A DNA stretch of 64,000 nucleotides from Stramentimicrobium sp964433555 (GTDB lineage: Bacteria > Atribacterota > Phoenicimicrobiia > Phoenicimicrobiales > Stramentimicrobiaceae): the NCBI GenBank assembly GCA_964433555.1, contig CAYSRG010000004.1, positions 50,842 through 114,841 on the forward strand. The letters run 5' to 3'. The notes beneath the pieces are model-generated. The model was not told the origin of the DNA, searched no databases, and saw nothing but the letters and a program-made list of their open reading frames with translations. Position numbers and translations under genes: made by a program. Positions 7,908-17,348 of the stretch are shown in pieces (the first letter of the stretch is position 1; every line of letters begins with the position of its first letter).

Positions 7908-9980
7908 ATGAAAAAAACAATTTTCTTCACACTGCTGTTTATATTAGTGATCTTAACTATGAGTCTGGAATCATCTTCTATTGGTGTACAGGTAAAGGAA
8001 TATCTTGAGCATAAATTTCCGGCAATCTTTACCATATATCTATCTTCTTTGCAAGACTTAGACGAATATGAAAAAGAATTTATTGATCTTCTTGAAAAAT
8101 TGCCTGCTACCGAACAGAGGATTTTTACTAGAGAAGTTTATGAAGATGGCTTTTCTATAGAATTGCTAGAAAAACTAAGAGGCTGGCGGAAAAAAGTGGA
8201 GAAACCATTCTTAAAAGTAGCCTATCCTGTGCAGAGCGGACAGAAGATAAGCGGAAATCCTATTTTTGTCTTTGGTTGTACTACTCCTTTTCGGGAAGTC
8301 ACAGTATCTGTTAATGGAGTAGAGGTGGAAAAATTTGATTATCGAACCGGAAATTTCCTTACCTTAGTAGAAGTGCCGGAAGGAGTGGAGTTTCCCATAA
8401 AGGTTACTGCTGCTCTCAATGGAGAAGAAACCTCACTGGAAAAAACCGTAATATATCAACCATCCTGGCAGGAAATGCCCATAGAACCACTGGCCATTCA
8501 CCCTCTTAATGTACAGCCCAAGCAGAATCAGGTGCTGGAAGAAGGTAGTCAATTGAGGGTGATTATTCAGGGAAGTCCTCAAGCTGAAGCGGTATTTCGA
8601 ATTGGAAATGATTTAAAAGAAATACCAATGGACGAAATAGATACTTTATCATCTCCTTTTGAAGGAAAAGGTGTTTACCTAGGGAGTTATATAGTGAATA
8701 AAGAAGACATTCCCTCTACTGGGAAGACAGATGCTCAAGTAATAACTGTTACTTTGAGTAGAGGAAATGAGCAGATTAGTCGGGAGCTACCAGGTAAGGT
8801 AATTTTTTCTTCTGGCATACCATCTCGCAAGGTAGAGGTTACCGGAAACAGGACAAGATTATACCGCATTAAAGAAGATTCATTTGGTCTTCCTGGTTCA
8901 ACTCTCGGTGGAGATGGTTGGCTTACTCAGGTAATAGGCTTTGATTTATTACCAGGAAGTCGCTTTAAAATTTCCGGTAATGCAGGAGATTATTTCCGGG
9001 TAAAATTAGGAGTAGAAAATTTTTTAATCCATCAGAATGACGTTCAAGAAATAGAAGATAAAGAAAGAGAACACCAGTCCCTTCTTTCCCAAATCAGCTT
9101 AAAAGAGACTGAAACAGAAGCAGAAATTCGTTTTAGTGCTCTACAACATATTCCATTTTTAATAGAAGACGGACCACAACAATTGAGACTTATGCTATAT
9201 GGTGTGCAACAAAGTGAGAATATCGCCATAGAAGGACAAGCTCCCTCTATTAAGGCTATAGAGTTTACCCCTTTGCTTTCAGATCAGCCGATTGATGATG
9301 TGGTGATAGATATTAAATCATATCACTTATTGGCAGGATTTAATTATTACTGGGATGATTCAGAATTGGTGATAAGTTTAAGAAGATTACCAGATATGGT
9401 TAAAGATAATCCGCTTAAAGGTAGAATAATAGTGCTGGATCCGGGACATGGTGGAGAAGCCCTGGGGGCTATTGGTCCAGGCGATGTTCATGAAAAAGAT
9501 ATAGTATTAGAAATCAGTAAATACCTTCAAAAATTATTAGAAGAGAGAGGAGCCAGGATAATAATGACTCGCTCTCAAGATACAAATGTTAATATACAAA
9601 AACGCATAGATATGGCTGTTGCCCAGCAAGCTGATCTTTTTGTCAGTATCCATGCCAATGCTCATGCTGAAGGGGCAGATGCCATCAATTATCATGGGCA
9701 CATGACCCTTTATAATTATAATTACAATCAGAAGTTAGCTGAAATTATTCTTGATAATTTAGTAAAAAGGACCGGACTTCCCAGAGCGAGAGTATGGCAG
9801 AGACCTGACCTTACTGTTTTAAGGCAACCTCAGGTGCCGAGTGTTCTGGTGGAAACCGCTTTCCTGATGCATCCTGATGATAACTGGTACCTTCTTCAAT
9901 CCGAGTATCAGCGGGAGCTGGCTCTGGGTATAATGAATGGAATTACTGATTATTTTCTTAATTTAATACTATCTTACTAA
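7908..9980 (+). CDS. N-acetylmuramoyl-L-alanine amidase with N-terminal beta-domains
   Basis: A 690-residue secreted cell-wall hydrolase. Residues 1-25 form a signal peptide. The middle (about 95-500) looks like several beta-rich, Ig- or AMIN-like domains. The C-terminal 190 residues are an Amidase_3 domain that cuts the muramic acid-L-alanine bond. Zinc and catalytic motifs are DPGHGG (His514), the Glu in DVHEKDIVLE, SIHANAH, and VETAFL with the catalytic Glu. The ribosome binding site is weak. It is longer than usual amidases because of the N-terminal extension. It stands alone between the exporter and a long non-coding stretch, and probably acts in cell separation or wall turnover. Confidence 0.93.
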   Translation: MKKTIFFTLLFILVILTMSLESSSIGVQVKEYLEHKFPAIFTIYLSSLQDLDEYEKEFIDLLEKLPATEQRIFTREVYEDGFSIELLEKLRGWRKKVEKPFLKVAYPVQSGQKISGNPIFVFGCTTPFREVTVSVNGVEVEKFDYRTGNFLTLVEVPEGVEFPIKVTAALNGEETSLEKTVIYQPSWQEMPIEPLAIHPLNVQPKQNQVLEEGSQLRVIIQGSPQAEAVFRIGNDLKEIPMDEIDTLSSPFEGKGVYLGSYIVNKEDIPSTGKTDAQVITVTLSRGNEQISRELPGKVIFSSGIPSRKVEVTGNRTRLYRIKEDSFGLPGSTLGGDGWLTQVIGFDLLPGSRFKISGNAGDYFRVKLGVENFLIHQNDVQEIEDKEREHQSLLSQISLKETETEAEIRFSALQHIPFLIEDGPQQLRLMLYGVQQSENIAIEGQAPSIKAIEFTPLLSDQPIDDVVIDIKSYHLLAGFNYYWDDSELVISLRRLPDMVKDNPLKGRIIVLDPGHGGEALGAIGPGDVHEKDIVLEISKYLQKLLEERGARIIMTRSQDTNVNIQKRIDMAVAQQADLFVSIHANAHAEGADAINYHGHMTLYNYNYNQKLAEIILDNLVKRTGLPRARVWQRPDLTVLRQPQVPSVLVETAFLMHPDDNWYLLQSEYQRELALGIMNGITDYFLNLILSY

Positions 9981-10276
9981 AAGGAAACTTTTTAGTCCAC
10001 CTTTTGCTGCTTATTTTAACCACCAGCAACGAGCTTCTTGAGGGCACCTACTATTTGAATACATTTTACTGGTAACTGCTATGCTATAAGCAAATATATT
10101 ATTGGAATTATTTTATCTAAGCAATATTACTAATAGTAGGAAAGTAAAATAGAATTTATAAGAAAAAAGTTTTATAATAAAGAAGAAAACTATATTAATT
10201 ATTGTCCTTTTCAAATTTAAGACTGAGTTAGAATAAATCAGAAAAAATGGAGAAAAGGAGGTGGTTTATCTAAGGT

Positions 10277-10302
10277 TTCCTTCTGGTCAGGAAGGAATTT
10301 TT
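10277..10302 (+). terminator. Terminator-like hairpin in the 5'-nucleotidase leader
   Basis: TTCCTTC (10277-10283) pairs with GAAGGAA (10291-10297), and TTTTT follows (10298-10302). The stem is only 7-8 bp. It lies 60 nt before the gene, downstream of a ribosome-binding-like sequence, so it may be an attenuator. No ligand or mechanism can be named. Confidence 0.4.
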
Positions 10303-10313
10303 AAACAATTTAA

Positions 10314-10330
10314 AGTCAACTTTGTTGACT
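10314..10330 (+). promoter_or_regulatory. Perfect 7-bp inverted repeat before the 5'-nucleotidase gene
   Basis: AGTCAAC (10314-10320) and GTTGACT (10324-10330) are exact complements around TTT. The repeat ends about 13 nt before the AGGAGG ribosome binding site, so it could be an operator or an RNA hairpin controlling access to the translation start. Confidence 0.4.
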
Positions 10331-10360
10331 GAATTAAAATTTAGGAGGTATTTACATTAA

Positions 10361-12040
10361 ATGTTTATTAAAAGTAAAATATCCAGAAGATTGATAATAT
10401 TAGTATTAACATCCTTAATTATTCTGAGTGTAACATTCTTTATCTATGCAGCAGAAAAAGAAATCGTGGTACTGTCGTTTAATGATTTTCATGGTAGTCT
10501 TGCTCCTTCCGGAAAAAATGTGGGAGCTGCCAAGCTTGCCGATGCTTTAAAAACCGAGAAAGCTAAGAATCCTGAAGGAACAATTATTGTCTCAGCCGGT
10601 GACAGTTATCAGGGGAGCGCCATGTCCAATTTATTGTATGGTGAGCCGGTTTCTGCTGTTTTGAAAGAGATTGGGGTTGAGTTATCTGCAGTGGGAAATC
10701 ATGAATTTGATTGGGGAATTGAAAGGATTACCAAATGGGCAGAAGATGGTAATCTTACTTTTGTTTGTGCCAATATTTATGATAAAAGAACAGGTGAACC
10801 AGTAGAATGGGCAGAACCTTATGTAATTTTAGAAAAAGCAGGAGTTCAGGTGGGATTCATAGGATTGGCTACACCGGAAACCGCCTACAAGACCCTTAAG
10901 GAAAATGTTGAAAATTATGAGTTCAGAAATCCGATAGATAGTTTAGCTCAGTGGATTCCAATAGTGAAATCAGAAGGAGCAGATTTAGTTATTGCCTTAA
11001 CCCATTTAGGATCCTATCAGGATAAAGAGGGCAACATTACCGGTGAAGCAGCAGATTTGTGTCAGGTAGATGGAATTAATGCAGTTATCTCAGCCCATAC
11101 CCATGCCACTGTTAGCGGATTAGTTGATGGCATACCTGTAGTTCAAGCTTATTACAATGGACGCACTATCGCTAAGATTGTCTTTACTCTAGATGAAAAT
11201 AATCAATTGGTAAACGCAGAACCATCACTTGATCATCTCTATGAAAGAGCCGATACCCTTAAGGATGATCCTGATACACTGGCAATTTATCAAAAGTATG
11301 AGACAGAATTAGAACCAGTTCTGGGTAGAGTACTGGGTGAAACTACCGTTGAATTAGATCATGACCGTTATGCCGGGCCTTCTTTGTTAGGTGAGTGGGC
11401 ATGTGAAGTTATGCAAGAGAAGGTAGGTGCCCAAATTGCCATGACTAATGGTGGAGGTTTAAGAACTGCCATTCCCTCAGGTAAGATTACTGCAGGTAAA
11501 TTGTATGAAGTGATGCCTTTTGATAATACGCTTTATGTTTTGAAATTATCCGGAGCTGATGTAAAAGCCAATATCGAGCATGGGATTATGAATGAAAACG
11601 TTGGATGGATTCAGATATCTGGAGTAAAAGTCACTTATGATGAGAAGGCAGAAGCAGGAAACCGAATTATCAGTATGGTTTTGGCAGATGGTACTCCAGT
11701 GGAAATGGATAAATACTATACGGTGGTAACCAATGATTTCATGGCTACCGGTGGAGATAATTATAACTTTTCCAATGCTATTGAAACAAACGATACTTTC
11801 CTACCGATTAGAGATGCTTTGATGGAAGCAGTAGAAAAAGCAGGAGTGATTTCACCAGTAAGGCAAAATTGGTTAGCTGAGTTAGGAGTACCTAAAACTT
11901 ATATTGTTGTTGCCGGTGATTCTGTCTGGAAAATTGCTCAAAAATTTGGCACTACTATGGAGAAAATTATCAAACTTAATGAATTGGCTAATCCGAGACT
12001 CATCTTGCCTGGACAGGAACTGCTCATTCCGGTAGAATAA
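10361..12040 (+). CDS. 5'-nucleotidase / metallophosphoesterase (UshA family) with C-terminal LysM
   Basis: A 559-residue secreted enzyme with a signal peptide (about 1-30). It has the calcineurin-like metallophosphatase domain of UshA: NDFHGSL, SAGDSYQGS, GNHEFDWG, THLGS and SAHTHATVSG. A 5'-nucleotidase C-terminal domain follows (about 325-490), and a LysM domain (about 511-558: AGDSVWKIAQKFGTT to LPGQELLIPVE) anchors it to peptidoglycan. It probably releases phosphate and nucleosides from external nucleotides. AGGAGG lies just before ATG 10361. The LysM tail is an uncommon fusion for this family. A terminator follows, so the gene is monocistronic. Confidence 0.93.
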   Translation: MFIKSKISRRLIILVLTSLIILSVTFFIYAAEKEIVVLSFNDFHGSLAPSGKNVGAAKLADALKTEKAKNPEGTIIVSAGDSYQGSAMSNLLYGEPVSAVLKEIGVELSAVGNHEFDWGIERITKWAEDGNLTFVCANIYDKRTGEPVEWAEPYVILEKAGVQVGFIGLATPETAYKTLKENVENYEFRNPIDSLAQWIPIVKSEGADLVIALTHLGSYQDKEGNITGEAADLCQVDGINAVISAHTHATVSGLVDGIPVVQAYYNGRTIAKIVFTLDENNQLVNAEPSLDHLYERADTLKDDPDTLAIYQKYETELEPVLGRVLGETTVELDHDRYAGPSLLGEWACEVMQEKVGAQIAMTNGGGLRTAIPSGKITAGKLYEVMPFDNTLYVLKLSGADVKANIEHGIMNENVGWIQISGVKVTYDEKAEAGNRIISMVLADGTPVEMDKYYTVVTNDFMATGGDNYNFSNAIETNDTFLPIRDALMEAVEKAGVISPVRQNWLAELGVPKTYIVVAGDSVWKIAQKFGTTMEKIIKLNELANPRLILPGQELLIPVE

Positions 12041-12047
12041 CTTTGTA

Positions 12048-12105
12048 ATACAAAAAGCGGGTGGTCATTGATAAAAAACTTGGCTGCCCACTTTTTGTAT
12101 TATAT
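12048..12105 (+). terminator. Intrinsic terminator after the 5'-nucleotidase gene
   Basis: ATACAAAAAGCGGGTGG (12048-12064) pairs with CTGCCCACTTTTTGTAT (about 12084-12100), leaving one mismatch and two wobble pairs. The 3' arm contains TTTTT and more T-rich sequence follows. It starts 7 nt after the stop codon. Confidence 0.8.
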
Positions 12106-12221
12106 TATAAATCTTAAGCATTATTTTACTATAAGTATGAGCAGACAAGTTAACCCTTTAAAATCCTATGAGTAATAATCAGTAAGAGGATTCTAAAGAA
12201 TGTTATATAGGACTAAACTCT

Positions 12222-13247
12222 ATGAAAGCAATGCTGTTAAAGAAAATTGCGCCAATAAATAAAAACTCACTCATTTTAAAAGATATACCAATTCCTTCAC
12301 CAGAAAAAAGAGAAATTTTAGTTAAAGTTAAGGCCTGTGGGATTTGCCATACTGAACTGGATGAAATTGAAGGCCGACTTACCCCTCCCCATCTACCTAT
12401 TATTTTAGGACACGAGATTGTAGGACAGGTAGAAAAAGTAGGTCCAGTAGATGGTCGTTATCAGATAGGAGATAGGGTGGGCATAGCCTGGATAAATTGG
12501 GCTTGTGGCAAATGCTTTTATTGTAAAAGAGGTTATGAAAATTTATGTGACCAGGCTAAATGGACCGGATACAGTGCCAATGGTGGGTATGCTCAATATA
12601 CAGTAGTGGCAGAAGACTTTGCATATCGGATACCTTCTTTTTTTTCAGATGTTCAAGCTGCACCTTTGCTTTGTGCCGGTGTAATTGGTTATCGTGCTTT
12701 ACGCTTAACCGGCATGAAAGATGAGCAAGTCCTTGGATTATTTGGTTTTGGAGCCTCTGCCCATTTAGTAATTCAGGTGGCTCGTTATAAATTCCCTGAG
12801 AGCAAAATATTTGTATTTACCCGTCCCGGTCAAATTAAGCATCGAGAACTGGCAAAAAAATTAGGAGCATCGTGGATTGGAGTTACTGGAGAGGTGCCTC
12901 CTGAGCCATTACACTGTGCCATTGACTTTACCCCTGTTGGAAGACCTATTGGTGAAGCCTTAAAGGTTCTGGCTAAAGGTGGGCGATTAGTGATAAATGC
13001 TATTCGAAAGGAAGAGCCGGTACCACCACTTGATTATACTACCCAATTGTGGCAGGAAAAGGAGATTAAGAGCGTAGCAAATATTACCAGGCAAGATGCA
13101 GAAGAATTTTTACCCCTAGCGGCTAAAATTCCAATAATTTCTGAGGTGACTGAATTTAGGTTAGAAGAGATAAATGAAGCTCTCTTAATTCTAAAAAAGG
13201 GGAGAATGCAGGGAGCTGGAGTATTGAACATGGAACCGGGAAAATAG
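12222..13247 (+). CDS. Zinc-dependent alcohol dehydrogenase (MDR superfamily)
   Basis: A 341-residue medium-chain dehydrogenase. The catalytic zinc site is visible in CGICHTELDEIEG and LGHEIVGQV (Cys, His-Glu pair), the structural zinc cysteines in CGKCFYCKRGYENLC, and the Rossmann glycines in GLFGFGASAH near residue 175. It resembles the group of bacterial zinc alcohol dehydrogenases annotated near cinnamyl alcohol dehydrogenase. Likely reaction: NAD(P)-linked interconversion of an alcohol and an aldehyde; the substrate cannot be read. It stands alone between the terminator at 12.1 kb and the ABC importer operon. Confidence 0.9.
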   Translation: MKAMLLKKIAPINKNSLILKDIPIPSPEKREILVKVKACGICHTELDEIEGRLTPPHLPIILGHEIVGQVEKVGPVDGRYQIGDRVGIAWINWACGKCFYCKRGYENLCDQAKWTGYSANGGYAQYTVVAEDFAYRIPSFFSDVQAAPLLCAGVIGYRALRLTGMKDEQVLGLFGFGASAHLVIQVARYKFPESKIFVFTRPGQIKHRELAKKLGASWIGVTGEVPPEPLHCAIDFTPVGRPIGEALKVLAKGGRLVINAIRKEEPVPPLDYTTQLWQEKEIKSVANITRQDAEEFLPLAAKIPIISEVTEFRLEEINEALLILKKGRMQGAGVLNMEPGK

Positions 13248-13298
13248 ATTATTATTTTTCAAGAATTTAATCCAGAGATGAAGAGGGAGGAGGTGGTT

Positions 13299-13331
13299 GT
13301 GAAAAGTATTAATAGAAATATTGGTGAATAA
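13299..13331 (+). CDS. Possible 10-codon leader ORF before the ABC importer
   Basis: GTG 13299 opens a 10-codon frame (MKSINRNIGE) behind a very strong ribosome-binding sequence (AGGGAGGAGGTGG). The peptide has no run of one amino acid that would suggest classical attenuation. It may be a decayed gene start, a translated leader or chance. It lies 64 nt before the binding-protein gene. Confidence 0.3.
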   Translation: MKSINRNIGE

Positions 13332-13394
13332 TTACAGTTGCTTGAGGGTGAATATTTTTTGAAAAATAATAGGAATGAGGAGATGAATTTAATA

Positions 13395-14369
13395 ATGAAA
13401 AGAATAAAATTAACTATAAGTATAATTTTTTTACTATCACTTATCTGTGCAGTGACAGCAGGTGCATCGAAAGTATCCTTTTATGCTAATATAACGGCAA
13501 TTGAACCAATTATGGAGGCTTTTGAAGCCAAAACTGGTATCAAGGGGGAGTATACCCGAATTTCTACTGATAAATTTCTGGCAACAGTACTGACAGAGTT
13601 TGAAGTAGGCAAACTACTGGCAGATGTAATACAGGCACCGATACCTGTTTTAGAGATATTGAAAGAAAGAGGCGTTATTTCATCCTTTACTTCACCAGTT
13701 GCTGAAGCTTATCCAGAATGGACACGTAAAGAGGGAATTCAGCTGTTTGGTATAGAGTATGTGGCACTTATTTATAATAAAGAATTGGTTAAACCGGAAG
13801 ATGTGCCAAAACGTTATGAGGACCTCGCCGATCCAAAATGGAAAGATAAAATAGTTATGGCCAATCCCGCCATACATCCTACAACCATTTCCTGGTTGAT
13901 TGGTCTTAAAGAGAATGTTTTTAGCTCAGAGGAGGAATGGATGAACTTTCTAAAAGGATTAGCTGCTAATAAACCTATGTTTGTGGCTTCTTTCGGACCA
14001 ACACCGGCACCGGTGGAAAGTGGAGAAAAATTAATAGCAATTTCTATGCCCAAATATATTATTACCAAGGCACCTGCACCTTTGGACTGGGCACAAGTAG
14101 AGCAACCCCTTATGGGCACTCCCAGGGCTATTGCTGTGACCTCTTCTGCTCCAAATCCTGAGGGAGCAAAGGCTTTTATGGATTACTGGCTTTCCGACGA
14201 AGCCATGTCCATGTTGGCTGAAGATGTGGGTGAGTATGTTCTGGCTCCGGGTATCTTTCCACCGATTGAGGGAATGGATAAGGCAGAAGTTCTTGCTATT
14301 AGAGAACTTTCTGATGAAGAAATTCAACAATGGGGGAATGAATTTAAACAAATTTTTGCTCTTGACTGA
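13395..14369 (+). CDS. ABC importer substrate-binding protein (AfuA/FbpA-like)
   Basis: A 324-residue periplasmic-type binding protein with a signal peptide (residues 1-24). The frame is open from TTG 13338, but ATG 13395 gives a proper signal peptide and has GAATGAGGAG upstream. The fold family is the group of binding proteins used with iron(III), thiamine or polyamine type importers. The tandem tyrosines that bind iron in FbpA are not obvious, so the ligand should not be called iron without more evidence. The ATPase and fused permease follow with gaps of 34 and 13 nt, giving a complete importer operon. Confidence 0.85.
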   Translation: MKRIKLTISIIFLLSLICAVTAGASKVSFYANITAIEPIMEAFEAKTGIKGEYTRISTDKFLATVLTEFEVGKLLADVIQAPIPVLEILKERGVISSFTSPVAEAYPEWTRKEGIQLFGIEYVALIYNKELVKPEDVPKRYEDLADPKWKDKIVMANPAIHPTTISWLIGLKENVFSSEEEWMNFLKGLAANKPMFVASFGPTPAPVESGEKLIAISMPKYIITKAPAPLDWAQVEQPLMGTPRAIAVTSSAPNPEGAKAFMDYWLSDEAMSMLAEDVGEYVLAPGIFPPIEGMDKAEVLAIRELSDEEIQQWGNEFKQIFALD

Positions 14370-14403
14370 CCAGCAACGGTAATTTTGATAAAGGAGGATA
14401 ACC

Positions 14404-15489
14404 GTGGAAATCCGGATCAAAGAGTTAAGTAAATATTACTATTCTGATGGGAAGACTATTAAAGCACTCGATAATATTAGTCTTACTATTCCCGGTAATC
14501 GGATATTTACTCTTCTGGGTCCCAGTGGTTGTGGCAAGACTACTCTGCTGCGTTGTATTGTAGGATTGGAAACACCGGATTCTGGAGAGATTATAATAGG
14601 TGACGAGATAGTCTGGTGTGGCAAGAAAGGGATAAATGTGCCTACTGAAAAAAGGGGATTGGCTATGGTTTTTCAGACTTATGCTATCTGGCCTCATATG
14701 AATGTGTATAATAATGTTGCTTATCCACTGCAGATTAAAAATGTCCCTAACGAGGAGATACGCAAAAGAGTGGAGAAAACTCTTCGTTTTGTTAAGCTGG
14801 AAGGTTTTGAAAAAAGACCGGCTACGAATATTTCTGGAGGCCAGCAACAGAGAGTTGCTTTAGCAAGGGCCTTAATAGCGGAACCCAAGGTTATTCTCTT
14901 TGACGAACCTTTAAGTAATCTGGATGCCAAACTGAGAGAAGAAACAAGAAAAGAGCTAAGGAACTTCCTGAGTGAGCTTAAGATTACTGCTGTATATGTT
15001 ACTCATGATCAGATTGAAGCATTAGCTCTTTCTGATATTATTGCTGTCATGAATTCCGGATATATTGTTGAGATTGGCTCTCCCAGGCAGATTTATTTTA
15101 ATGCCACTCACCAGTTTGTTGCTGATTTTATTGGTAGAGCCAATCTTATTAAAGCGATAGTTAAATCTCAACAGGAAAACCACACTATTGTTGATTCAGA
15201 ACTTGGTACCTTTATCTGTCAGAAAAGAGATTTTCCAGTGGGAAGTAAGGTGATTCTTTGTATTAGACCGGAATTCATCTATTTAAAAGGAGATAAGGTT
15301 TCTGAAGAACAAAACATAATCACTGGACAGATAGAAAATTTGATCTTTATTGGAGAAGCTTATGAAGGAGAGATTAGTATTGGCAATGAACGCTTGATGA
15401 TAAAAATAGAATCGGAGAGCTCTTTAAAAAAAGACGATACTGCAAATTTCGTGGTAAGTGCAGAACATTGCCTGCTGGTTTTGGATTGA
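14404..15489 (+). CDS. ABC importer ATP-binding protein (PotA/FbpC-like)
   Basis: A 361-residue ATPase. Residues 1-235 form the nucleotide-binding domain: Walker A GPSGCGKTT near 39, signature SGGQQQRVALARA near 142, Walker B VILFDEPLSNLD near 160, switch THDQIEAL. A TOBE-like regulatory domain fills the C-terminus. All catalytic residues are present. The start is GTG 14404 behind AAAGGAGG. It energises the neighbouring permease for uptake of the ligand caught by the product of the preceding gene. Confidence 0.93.
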   Translation: MEIRIKELSKYYYSDGKTIKALDNISLTIPGNRIFTLLGPSGCGKTTLLRCIVGLETPDSGEIIIGDEIVWCGKKGINVPTEKRGLAMVFQTYAIWPHMNVYNNVAYPLQIKNVPNEEIRKRVEKTLRFVKLEGFEKRPATNISGGQQQRVALARALIAEPKVILFDEPLSNLDAKLREETRKELRNFLSELKITAVYVTHDQIEALALSDIIAVMNSGYIVEIGSPRQIYFNATHQFVADFIGRANLIKAIVKSQQENHTIVDSELGTFICQKRDFPVGSKVILCIRPEFIYLKGDKVSEEQNIITGQIENLIFIGEAYEGEISIGNERLMIKIESESSLKKDDTANFVVSAEHCLLVLD

Positions 15490-15502
15490 ATGGAGTAAAA
15501 TA

Positions 15503-17170
15503 ATGAATAAAAGTACTAAGGTAACGCTCATTTTGATTATTATAGTCGGTTTTTTAACCGTGTGTCCGGTAATAATGCTTATTTTGGGCAGTTTTTCCAG
15601 GGGACTGAGTGCTTTTGGAGCTTTTACTCTGGATAAATATATTGCAGCTTATACCGATCCAGATTTTGCCAGAATTATAAATAATACTATAATTTTTGTT
15701 CTTGGTTCTTCTTTTTTAGCAACTCTCCTTTCCCTATTTTTAGCCTATTTAAATAATAGAACAGATATACCGTGTAAATTCTTATTCAGAGTAATTTCAA
15801 TAACGCCCATGATGATTCCCCATATACTTTTTTCAGTTAGCTGGGTATTATTACTTAATCCATCCAACGGGATTTTCAATTTAATACTTAAACAGGTCTT
15901 TGGTTTAGAGAATTCACCTTTTAATATTTATTCACTTTGGGGTATGATTCTGGTAGAAGGATTATTGGATATGCCTATTGCATATCTTATTATTGCTCCA
16001 GCTATGGCTTCCTTTGATGTAAACCTGGAGGAGTCTTCCAGGGTATTCGGAGCAAATACATGGCGGACTTTAGTCAGAATTACCTTGCCTGTGCTAAGAC
16101 CGGCCATCTTAGCTGCTTTTATACTCTGTATTGTCCGTTGTATGGCTTCCTTTGCCGTACCCTCGGTTATAGGTATGCCTGGAAGAATATATGTTCTGGC
16201 TACTCATATCTATCAGACTATTTCAGTTGGATTTGCCGTAGATTACGGTAAGGCAGCAGCAATTGGTATGAGTGTTCTGGTAACTTCCCTTATCCTCATC
16301 CTACTATATCGATATTTAACTGCGGCCAGTGAAAAATATGTTACTATCTCCAGTCGTGGCTATCGCCCTACAGTTATTGAGCTAAAAAGGGCAAAAATTC
16401 CTTTGTTCTTTGTTTTAGGTTTACTATTATTCGTTCTGATAGTCCTGCCTGTTTTGGTATTAATTTATACCTCTCTAATACCTTATACTATGGTTCCCAG
16501 TGTCAGAGCTTTTTCCATGATGAGTCTACGTCATTGGTATGCAGTGATTAAAGATCCTATTTCTATTCTATCCTTGAAAAATAGTTTGTTTTTAGGAATC
16601 TTTGGTGCCACTCTGGGAGTAATATTGTCTATATTTGTAGCCTACACCATAGTTAGAATTAGAACAAAGATGTCAGTTATTTTAGAATCTTTAAGTTTTT
16701 TGTCTTTTTCTTTCCCCGGTATTGTTATTGGTGTTGGATTTATGTGGTTTTTTGTCCGTACCCCTATTTATGCTACTATCTGGGCTTTGTTAATTGGATA
16801 TATTGCCACCTATTTACCTTATGGCATTCGTCCTCTGAGCAGTGCTTTTATTCAGATACACAAACACCTGGAGGAATCATCAAGAGTCTGTGGAGCTAAA
16901 TCTTTGACTACTATGAGGAGAATCATTATTCCCTTACTCATACCCGGAATTGTCTCTGGATGGATTCTGATGGCTACGATATTCTTGCGAGAATTATCCC
17001 TGTCTGTGGTACTCTCTCGACCGGGAAGTGAAGTCCTGGCAGTTCAGATTCTGCGTTTTGCTGGAGATGGTCTCTGGGGAAGGCTTTCGGCTCTGGGAAT
17101 AATTATGATTCTTATTTCTACCTCACTTGTGGCCCTGGTAAATTTTATTGGAGCGAAATTGAAACCATAA
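15503..17170 (+). CDS. ABC importer permease, two fused permease domains (FbpB-like)
   Basis: A 555-residue membrane protein with about twelve helices. It is two six-helix permease domains in one chain, as in FbpB/AfuB. Each half carries the EAA loop that contacts the ATPase: LEESSRVFGANTWRTLVRI near residue 175 and LEESSRVCGAKSLTTMRRI near 455. The frame extends upstream to 15458, but ATG 15503 has TGGAGT before it and avoids a long overlap with the ATPase gene. It completes the importer with the binding protein and ATPase. Confidence 0.93.
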   Translation: MNKSTKVTLILIIIVGFLTVCPVIMLILGSFSRGLSAFGAFTLDKYIAAYTDPDFARIINNTIIFVLGSSFLATLLSLFLAYLNNRTDIPCKFLFRVISITPMMIPHILFSVSWVLLLNPSNGIFNLILKQVFGLENSPFNIYSLWGMILVEGLLDMPIAYLIIAPAMASFDVNLEESSRVFGANTWRTLVRITLPVLRPAILAAFILCIVRCMASFAVPSVIGMPGRIYVLATHIYQTISVGFAVDYGKAAAIGMSVLVTSLILILLYRYLTAASEKYVTISSRGYRPTVIELKRAKIPLFFVLGLLLFVLIVLPVLVLIYTSLIPYTMVPSVRAFSMMSLRHWYAVIKDPISILSLKNSLFLGIFGATLGVILSIFVAYTIVRIRTKMSVILESLSFLSFSFPGIVIGVGFMWFFVRTPIYATIWALLIGYIATYLPYGIRPLSSAFIQIHKHLEESSRVCGAKSLTTMRRIIIPLLIPGIVSGWILMATIFLRELSLSVVLSRPGSEVLAVQILRFAGDGLWGRLSALGIIMILISTSLVALVNFIGAKLKP

Positions 17171-17294
17171 ATGATATCCTATTATGAAAAATGTCTTAAT
17201 TCCTTCTAATTTTATGTAACTACTTATTAGCCAGCATTAAAAAATGGTGAAACTTTCTCTTTAGGTTGACTTAATAAGAATAAGATTGTTATAC

Positions 17295-17326
17295 TTGACA
17301 CAATAAACAATTAAGGTTAATAGAAT
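17295..17326 (+). promoter_or_regulatory. Possible promoter for the nitroreductase gene
   Basis: A perfect TTGACA at 17295-17300 is followed by TAATAG at 17 nt spacing or TAGAAT at 20 nt. Neither -10 choice is ideal. A start near 17330 would leave a short leader before ATG 17349. Confidence 0.35.
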
Positions 17327-17348
17327 TTTTATGCCAGGAGGTTTAAAA

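Larger units (their letters stand above)
9981..10360. other. Long leader or intergenic region upstream of the 5'-nucleotidase gene
   Basis: A 380-nt gap without a supported gene. Its first 250 nt show nothing I recognise. The last 110 nt hold an isolated ribosome-binding-like sequence (AAAAGGAGGTGG, about 10253-10264) with no start codon at a sensible distance, and two hairpins listed separately. No known riboswitch class was recognised. Confidence 0.5.

Noticed and set aside
13395..14369. Firm assignment as a ferric iron-binding protein
   Set aside because: Operon form fits, but the characteristic tyrosine ligands were not found by eye.
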